Made by a program: the position numbers and the translations under genes. From a virus, in IMG/VR virus record IMGVR_UViG_3300042895_001640, positions 1 through 47,781 of that record: a stretch of DNA of 47,781 nucleotides; one strand, given 5' to 3'. Under the pieces are notes generated by a model. It had not been told where the DNA came from. It saw only the letters and a program-made list of their open reading frames with translations, and did no database searches. Shown piece by piece: positions 42,368-47,781 of the stretch; position 1 is the stretch's first letter, and each line of letters starts with the position of its first letter.

Positions 42368-43498
42368 ATGGCAGAAGATATTATTACAATATACCCATTA
42401 AGCGTTGATGTGAATGTTAAAAAAACATCTGGTATTGGTAGAAAGGATGGGTCGCTTGAAATATTAGTATCAGGTGGGTTAGGTGGGTATATTATAAATG
42501 TTAATGGTAAATTAAATACAGGAAATATATTAACAGGTCTGGCATCTGGAGATTATATTATATTGGTTAATAATCCAGATTCTGGTCAGAGCATTAGTTT
42601 AACAAAAATTATTGAGGATCCAGTTGAACCAACTTATTGTACAAGATTTTTCCCGTTTCGTAATTTTTTAAATGATACTGGTAACACAACTTGTGATTAT
42701 ATATGTTCATCAAGCACATTAAGTCTTACCTTTTTTGTATATGCAAGAGGTAATACATTTGGTGAATTAAATAGTACATTATATAGGGGGTCAAGTAGTG
42801 CAGATTCAAAATCAAAATGTGAGGCTGGAATTAATATTTGGCCATCAGGGGATACAAGTTATAGGAAATTAAAATATAATAATTTTTGCCATTCAATTAG
42901 TGATTTAGGTGTTGTTACAGGGAGAACAAAATGTTTAGATATTGTTACAGCATCTGGTGGTACTTGGGCAATAGAAAATTTGAAAGTAACAACATTTAGA
43001 GATGGGACAGATATACCATTTGTTGCATCAACAACAGACTTAAATAATATTTCAGGACCAGCATATACCTATTATAATTTCAATTCAGGGCTTGGGGATA
43101 TTTATGGTTATCTATATAATTATGCTGCTATTACAGATGCAAGAAATTTGGCACCAAATGGATACCATATACCAACAAAAACTGAGTGGGATAATATATT
43201 TTTGGCATCAGAAATTAATGGTGTGAGTGGTGGTGGTAAATTAAAAGAACGCAATTTATGGTTTGAACCAAATTTGGGTGCAGAAGACTTATATAATTTC
43301 TCATTGGTTGGTGGTGGTGGTTTGATAAATAATAATTTCATAAATAATAAAATTAATGGATATTATTGGACAACTACCAATACTGGTTTTGCAAATAAAA
43401 ATTATATTGGATTGTTTTCATATAATGAATTATCAATGAGTTATATTGAAAATGTTGGGTTGAATTCATTTTATTCTGTTAGATTAAAAAAAGATTAA
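42368..43498 (+). CDS. Tail protein with SprB-like repeat and FISUMP domain
   Basis: A 376-aa protein. Residues about 15-85 form one SprB-like repeat (GRKDGSLEILVSGGLGGYII, then LASGDYIILVNNPDSG). Residues about 90-195 are a Cys-rich segment ending GVVTGRTKC, like that in the gene at 22040. From about residue 196 a FISUMP domain follows: WAIENLKVTTFRDGTDIP, IYGYLYNYAA, APNGYHIPTKTEWDNIF, a GGKLKE block, YYWTTTN and final FYSVRLKKD. So the phage carries two FISUMP proteins in different contexts. Probable receptor-binding or accessory tail protein. Confidence 0.72.
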   Translation: MAEDIITIYPLSVDVNVKKTSGIGRKDGSLEILVSGGLGGYIINVNGKLNTGNILTGLASGDYIILVNNPDSGQSISLTKIIEDPVEPTYCTRFFPFRNFLNDTGNTTCDYICSSSTLSLTFFVYARGNTFGELNSTLYRGSSSADSKSKCEAGINIWPSGDTSYRKLKYNNFCHSISDLGVVTGRTKCLDIVTASGGTWAIENLKVTTFRDGTDIPFVASTTDLNNISGPAYTYYNFNSGLGDIYGYLYNYAAITDARNLAPNGYHIPTKTEWDNIFLASEINGVSGGGKLKERNLWFEPNLGAEDLYNFSLVGGGGLINNNFINNKINGYYWTTTNTGFANKNYIGLFSYNELSMSYIENVGLNSFYSVRLKKD

Positions 43499-43501
43499 TA
43501 T

Positions 43502-44557
43502 ATGGCAATTAATGATTTGTGTTTGAATGTTTATTTTGAGAATGATATTATAGGTCCATATAATTTTCAATATAGTGGAATAACAAATGGCAAAAATTAT
43601 TGGCATTCAACAGGAAGTTCAATGACAATAATTTGGAATTTAAGTAATAAATATTGGGAAGTTTTAAATTGGACAGGAGTTACAAATACAGCATTAAGAA
43701 GTGTAAATTCAAGTGATATACCAACAAGTGATTGGAAAATAAGGGGTGTTGCACCAAAGAATGATGTTTTGGTTACATATGGTGAATGTGATGGATATTC
43801 ACCCATTTTATTAAGGTCAAAAATAACAAACAATAGTTGTGTTGGAAATTGTGATGGTGTTATTGTGGCATCATCTTTAGGGGGCATTAAGCCTTATGTA
43901 TATTCAATAAATAATGGTCAAACATATTCAAGTTCACCAATTTTTAAGGGTATTTGTGAAGGCCAATATAATTTATATGTTTCAGGTCAAACAGGTGGTG
44001 TAGCTTCAATTGTTTCAAATGTTTCTTCAGAAAATGAATTATCAAGATATGAAATTAATTTATCAAATATTTCAGAGCAATTTATATCAGATGATACAAT
44101 TCAAACAACATGGAAATTAAATATTAATCCAGAGTTAAAGGCTGGACATGTATTAACATTAACAATGAATGCAAATCTTGAAACTTCATTATACCAACCA
44201 GGTTCAGCAAGTACAAACAATATTATTTCAGTTTATAAAAATAATTCTTTGTTAACTCCAAACATAATATCAAATTCATTGGCAACAAACAGACCATATT
44301 GTTCGCCAAATTTGATTAATACCACATATTCAGCATTAACTTATTCAACAACAATAATTAGTGGAGATACATTAACAGGGACAACAACATCCATTATAAA
44401 TAATAATGGTTATCAAGTGGATTCAAATGGTTGCTCAACAAAGGTGGAACAAAAAAATACAATAAGAATTGATTCAGCCAAGATAAATACTTGCAGATGT
44501 TGTGAGATAATATTTAATTCTCAAAATTATGTTGGAATAAATTCACATATTAAATAA
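43502..44557 (+). CDS. Tail protein with one SprB-like repeat
   Basis: A 351-aa protein, 3 nt after the FISUMP gene. Residues about 1-100 are an uncharacterised module (LCLNVYFENDIIGPYNFQYS). Residues about 112-185 form a SprB-like repeat (NNSCVGNCDGVIVASSLGG, then KPYVYSINNGQTY and EGQYNLYVSGQ). The C-terminal half is Ser/Thr/Asn-rich beta-type sequence ending in a Cys group (CRCCEIIF). Part of the second adhesin block; role inferred from composition and neighbours. Confidence 0.6.
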   Translation: MAINDLCLNVYFENDIIGPYNFQYSGITNGKNYWHSTGSSMTIIWNLSNKYWEVLNWTGVTNTALRSVNSSDIPTSDWKIRGVAPKNDVLVTYGECDGYSPILLRSKITNNSCVGNCDGVIVASSLGGIKPYVYSINNGQTYSSSPIFKGICEGQYNLYVSGQTGGVASIVSNVSSENELSRYEINLSNISEQFISDDTIQTTWKLNINPELKAGHVLTLTMNANLETSLYQPGSASTNNIISVYKNNSLLTPNIISNSLATNRPYCSPNLINTTYSALTYSTTIISGDTLTGTTTSIINNNGYQVDSNGCSTKVEQKNTIRIDSAKINTCRCCEIIFNSQNYVGINSHIK

Positions 44558-44573
44558 TTATATATAAAAGATA

Positions 44574-46763
44574 ATGAGTTATATTTTAAAAAATACATCT
44601 GGAAAAATAATTACAAGAATAACTGATGTTGGTAGGAAGGCAATATCAAAGGGGTTGTTCAATATTTCTTATTTCCAAGTTGGAGATAGTGAGATTGATT
44701 ATATTGGAGATAATATTACAAATAATAATGTATTAATGCCAGCTTTTTGCGAGCATAATGATAATGCTGGTGGGTATAATGTTAACAAACAAAATGTAAA
44801 ATATCCCTACTTTCTAAATGGTGCAATTGGTACAACATATGGAATTCCATTTAATGAGTCAACAATAAAGGAATTTTATAATTTGGCAACAGATAAGGGA
44901 TTTTTTGTTAGTGGAGTTACAACATATTCAGCCCAGACAACATCAGCATATACGGTTTCATCAAATTATATTGCAAGTATGCCAACAATAACTGGTCAAA
45001 CAAGTTTATTGTTATCAGCAAATACATGTTCAGCAACAACTGGTGTTCCAAAAGTTGGTGATTTTCTTACCATTATTTTAGATGGTGTTGGGGATTGTGG
45101 TAGCATAAGAAATTCTTTTCCAATATTGACTTATAAGATTAGTGCATCAACAATAAGTGGTAGTAATTATATTGTTGGATTGGATAGAAACCTACCAATA
45201 TATTCAGCAAAGACAAGTGGAGGTGAGATAGCAAGATGTTTAATTTATCCATCAGGGATGACTGCGTTATATGATAGTGTTACACCAATGCCAAATTGGT
45301 CAAATGATGTTTTTAATTATGAAACGATTTGTGATACATCAGCAACAGTAGATACAAGAGTTTGGAATATGAATATTCCTTGGTCGCAAACTGTGGCAGG
45401 AATAACAGGGGATACTTATGAGGATTATACAAAATATGGATCACAATCATATTTGGGAACAAAAGAATATTTGTATTCAAATTCTGGGCAAACATTATCA
45501 AGTGATAATGGTGCAGTTTATTATTATGATTCAAGATTGAATAAAATTATTGTTGAATCAAAAAATCAAAAAGCAGTTGCAGTAATTCATTATACAAATC
45601 AATCTATTGATAATGTTTATGGGGAAAAATTTGCAACAATGCCATTTGATGTTGCTGACCCAAAGGATACTAATGATTTGGCAAGAAAATTTAAATTAAC
45701 AATTCCAACATTGATGTGGCATAAGTCTGATGGTTCAAGTATTGGGCAAAGTTTTTATATTGATCCCCCAAATGAACCAGGTAAATCTATTCCATATTAT
45801 ATCAAATCAACAAAGAATTCTGATATGAATCAGCCGGGCATTCGTTTCTTTAATTTATGGGATACAAATGAAAATTCAAAAAATGAGTTAAATAGAGTAG
45901 GAAGGGTTTTTCCTGATAGTAAAATTGTGGTTATTGATGATGATGAATTGGTTGCGGCATTGTCATATAAATCAAATAGGAATTGGACATTACCTGCACC
46001 AGAAGTTAGTTTAATAACACCAAATTTATTTGATACAGATACATCAAATGATATTGGTGTTTTGACTGGGGATGGAAAAACTTTATGGGTTACATATCGT
46101 TTGGATTCAACAGGGTTTACAAATTCATTACATTGCAATTATTATCAAAATATTGTTGGTCCTGATACTGGTTGTACAATAACAGCTCAGAATGTTGCGG
46201 TTAAATTTGGGGAAGAATTTCCATTTTTATATACAAATAATAGTTTGTCAGGTTTTTCAGCAAATGAAATTAAAATTTTGGCACAAAGAACAAATACAAA
46301 TAGTTTGCCAGAACCAAACCAATGGAGAATAATTGATTTTACAAGCCAGATTGCTTCAACAAAAATAAATGGATATATCCCAGAATCAGGTTTAACTAAA
46401 ACAACATTTGTTATTACAGAATCAAATTACACAGCTGCAACAATATATGATTTGGCAAAATTCATTGATGTTCCTTTAAATAGTCAACCAACAAAGTTAA
46501 ATTTTGGGGATGAATATTATTTTTATGGAAACATTCAAACTGGAATTGTGGCAACAATATATGAAATGAAATATGCTGTTAATCTTGTTATAACACAATT
46601 TTCAACAACAACAAATCCAACTTATGTAACTGGTAAGAATAAGTATATTACTGAAATTGGACTTTACAATTCCAACAAAGAACTTATGGTTATATCAAAA
46701 TTAAGTTCACCTATTGAGAGAGTTTTGGGGGATCAACAATTTAACATAAGTTTAGATTTTTAA
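44574..46763 (+). CDS. Tail-collar/fibre-like structural protein
   Basis: A 729-aa protein. The N-terminus (KIITRITDVGRKAISKGLFN, then ISYFQVGDSEID) and the C-terminus (YITEIGLYNSNKELMVISKL) together resemble phage tail-collar fibre proteins, in which a T-x-x-G-x-x-x-x-x-x-x-A opening, a V/A-x-G-D step and a late E-(I/V)-G-(L/I)-Y-(N/D) motif surround the domain. Here about 600 residues of variable beta-type sequence lie between them. No catalytic site. Probably a baseplate-attached fibre or collar element; my family assignment is tentative. Its stop overlaps the RuvC-like ATG. Confidence 0.55.
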   Translation: MSYILKNTSGKIITRITDVGRKAISKGLFNISYFQVGDSEIDYIGDNITNNNVLMPAFCEHNDNAGGYNVNKQNVKYPYFLNGAIGTTYGIPFNESTIKEFYNLATDKGFFVSGVTTYSAQTTSAYTVSSNYIASMPTITGQTSLLLSANTCSATTGVPKVGDFLTIILDGVGDCGSIRNSFPILTYKISASTISGSNYIVGLDRNLPIYSAKTSGGEIARCLIYPSGMTALYDSVTPMPNWSNDVFNYETICDTSATVDTRVWNMNIPWSQTVAGITGDTYEDYTKYGSQSYLGTKEYLYSNSGQTLSSDNGAVYYYDSRLNKIIVESKNQKAVAVIHYTNQSIDNVYGEKFATMPFDVADPKDTNDLARKFKLTIPTLMWHKSDGSSIGQSFYIDPPNEPGKSIPYYIKSTKNSDMNQPGIRFFNLWDTNENSKNELNRVGRVFPDSKIVVIDDDELVAALSYKSNRNWTLPAPEVSLITPNLFDTDTSNDIGVLTGDGKTLWVTYRLDSTGFTNSLHCNYYQNIVGPDTGCTITAQNVAVKFGEEFPFLYTNNSLSGFSANEIKILAQRTNTNSLPEPNQWRIIDFTSQIASTKINGYIPESGLTKTTFVITESNYTAATIYDLAKFIDVPLNSQPTKLNFGDEYYFYGNIQTGIVATIYEMKYAVNLVITQFSTTTNPTYVTGKNKYITEIGLYNSNKELMVISKLSSPIERVLGDQQFNISLDF

Positions 46764-47365
46764 TGGTAAATAAAATAGATATTAATTCGCCCAAAGTATT
46801 GGGACTTGATGTGTCAACAAAGACAATTGGAATTGCTTTGTTTGATACTAATTCTGAAAAATTATTGGAATTAACACATTTGTCGCCAATTCCAAAATCA
46901 GAAATGAATTCAAAGATAGAAGAACTTATTGTTAAGTCAACTTTATTCAAATTAAAATTGGAAGATTATAAAAATCTTGGAATAACAAAAGTAATTATAG
47001 AAGAACCATTATTAACTTCAAACAATGTAAATACTGTTGGTATATTAATGAGGTTTAATACATTAGTTTGTAAAGAAGTTTTTGATGTATTGAATATTAT
47101 GCCAGAATTTATTTCAACATACAATGCAAGAAAGTTTGCTTATCCAGAATTAACTCAAAAGAATAAAAACGGTAAAGAAGTTTTGTTTGGGGGGTTGGAC
47201 AAATCAATGGATAAGAAAAAATTAATATTGGATTTGGTTGCAGTGAAAGAACCCCAAATCACTTGGCATTACGACAAGAAGGGAAATTTGAAAAAAGAAA
47301 ATTTTGACCAAACTGATGCTTATACAGCAGTCCTTGGATATATGAAGATGAAAAACATTTGGTAA
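46763..47365 (+). CDS. RuvC-like Holliday-junction resolvase
   Basis: A 200-aa RNase H-fold nuclease. Landmarks: D16 in VLGLDVSTKTIGIALFD (first strand, catalytic Asp followed by S/T-T-G turn), E80/E81 in KVIIEEPLL (second acidic site), and D182/D185 in FDQTDAYTAVLGY (last helix, D-x-x-D-A). These match the RuvC catalytic layout. Phage versions trim branched DNA before packaging or in recombination. It starts inside the stop codon of the structural gene before it and marks the shift to replication genes (primase follows). An insert rich in Lys (about 145-165) is unusual for cellular RuvC. Confidence 0.8.
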   Translation: MVNKIDINSPKVLGLDVSTKTIGIALFDTNSEKLLELTHLSPIPKSEMNSKIEELIVKSTLFKLKLEDYKNLGITKVIIEEPLLTSNNVNTVGILMRFNTLVCKEVFDVLNIMPEFISTYNARKFAYPELTQKNKNGKEVLFGGLDKSMDKKKLILDLVAVKEPQITWHYDKKGNLKKENFDQTDAYTAVLGYMKMKNIW

Positions 47366-47393
47366 TTCGCAAATTCTTACATATATTTGCGAA
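47366..47393. promoter_or_regulatory. Inverted repeat directly before the primase start
   Basis: TTCGCAAAT (47366-47374) and ATTTGCGAA (47385-47393) are perfect 9-bp arms around a 10-nt loop. The repeat fills the whole gap between the RuvC-like stop (47365) and the primase ATG (47394). It could be an operator, a hairpin controlling translation, or a processing site. There is no T tract on either strand, so it is not a normal terminator. Confidence 0.55.
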
Positions 47394-47781
47394 ATGGAGA
47401 ATCAAGATAAAGAAATAGAAGTTATATTGGGTTTGATAAGTGATGTGATTGGTGAACCAGTCAAATCATTTACCACAAAACACCAATACACATATAATTG
47501 CCCCCTTTGCGATGAAGGGGAGAATAAAGGCAATCTTGAAGTATCACTATTAAAACATTTATATCATTGTTGGAGCTGTGGTGATGATTCTGAAAAGACA
47601 CATGGTCCACTTGGCAAGTTATTTGATGTATTTGGCACAAAGAAGCAAAAGAGATTATATGATTTGGTTAAACCTGAGAACTTAAAGGTTAATGATATTT
47701 TTTATCCAAAATTAAGATTACCAGAGGGGTTTGTTACCTTTGAAGATTCTCATCCATTGCATATCCCTAGGAAAGAAGCAT
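47394..47781 (+). CDS. DNA primase, zinc-finger domain (partial, runs off window)
   Basis: An open frame from ATG 47394 to the window end (129 codons, no stop). Residues 35-62 hold a zinc-ribbon pattern: NCPLCDEG ... LYHCWSCG (C-x2-C, then C-x2-C after about 20 residues), as in the CHC2-type zinc domain of bacterial and phage primases; a Gly-Lys-Leu helix follows (GPLGKLFDVFG). The enzyme makes RNA primers for lagging-strand synthesis. Only the zinc domain and the first linker are visible; the TOPRIM core should lie beyond the edge. The start is set by the ATG right after the inverted repeat. Confidence 0.75.
   Translation, partial: MENQDKEIEVILGLISDVIGEPVKSFTTKHQYTYNCPLCDEGENKGNLEVSLLKHLYHCWSCGDDSEKTHGPLGKLFDVFGTKKQKRLYDLVKPENLKVNDIFYPKLRLPEGFVTFEDSHPLHIPRKEA

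Noticed and set aside
1-47781. crAss-like or siphovirus genome
   Set aside because: The gp25-like, gp6-like and gpI-like baseplate genes indicate a contractile tail. No crAss-type polymerase or capsid gene is in the window, so a narrower taxonomic call is not supported.
1-47781. tRNA, rRNA, integrase or insertion sequence
   Set aside because: No cloverleaf-like segment with a CCA end, no transposase or integrase motif and no terminal inverted repeats were seen on reading through.

Overview
The window looks like part of a large, strongly AT-rich tailed-phage genome with a T4-like contractile-tail plan. The likely host is a member of the Bacteroidota. Three things point to that host. The tail proteins carry SprB-type repeats and two Fibrobacter-succinogenes-major-paralogous (FISUMP) domains, both characteristic of Bacteroidota/Fibrobacterota surface proteins. 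Start codons are preceded by A-rich leaders rather than strong Shine-Dalgarno sites. Coding is dense, almost all on one strand, with ATGA/TAATG overlaps. No integrase, IS element, tRNA, rRNA or CRISPR array was seen.

Layout. (1) 1-2830: the tail end of an unknown gene, then nrdB-nrdA (class I ribonucleotide reductase) closed by a strong terminator. (2) 2852-3112: a small minus-strand gene. (3) 3196-22039: the baseplate/tail block: gp25-like, gp6-like, a 1700-aa giant with an internal membrane-like region, several unrecognised structural proteins, a PKD-domain protein, a P2 gpI-like protein and a seven-repeat SprB-like protein. (4) 22040-30178: Pro/Thr stalk proteins and two collagen-like fibres. 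One fibre has about 208 uninterrupted Gly-X-Y triplets, a six-repeat kelch-like domain and a C-terminal S74 self-cleaving chaperone. (5) 30207-33785: two unknown proteins, three 2-oxoglutarate/Fe(II) oxygenases and a sulfotransferase. (6) 33820-36665: three tandem paralogues of the six-repeat kelch-like domain. (7) 36737-40336: convergent glycosyltransferase genes. One is a 907-aa protein joining a GT4-like enzyme to a TibC-like autotransporter heptosyltransferase with its four-cysteine iron finger. (8) 40476-46763: more SprB/FISUMP/stalk proteins and a collar/fibre-like protein. (9) 46763-end: a RuvC-like resolvase and the start of a zinc-finger primase.

How it may fit together. The structural block would build the baseplate and an elaborate set of fibres and adhesins. 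The oxygenases, sulfotransferase and glycosyltransferases sit between the fibre genes. My main hypothesis is that they decorate virion proteins after translation, the Ser/Thr-only Gly-X-Y stalk being the obvious candidate substrate. Modification of host glycans is the main alternative.

An 8-bp motif, TATTTATA or a one- or two-base variant, lies 11-22 nt before the start of nearly every gene that follows a gap, including the one small minus-strand gene. It is a candidate phage promoter element. All assignments come from reading the sequence; no database search was run.
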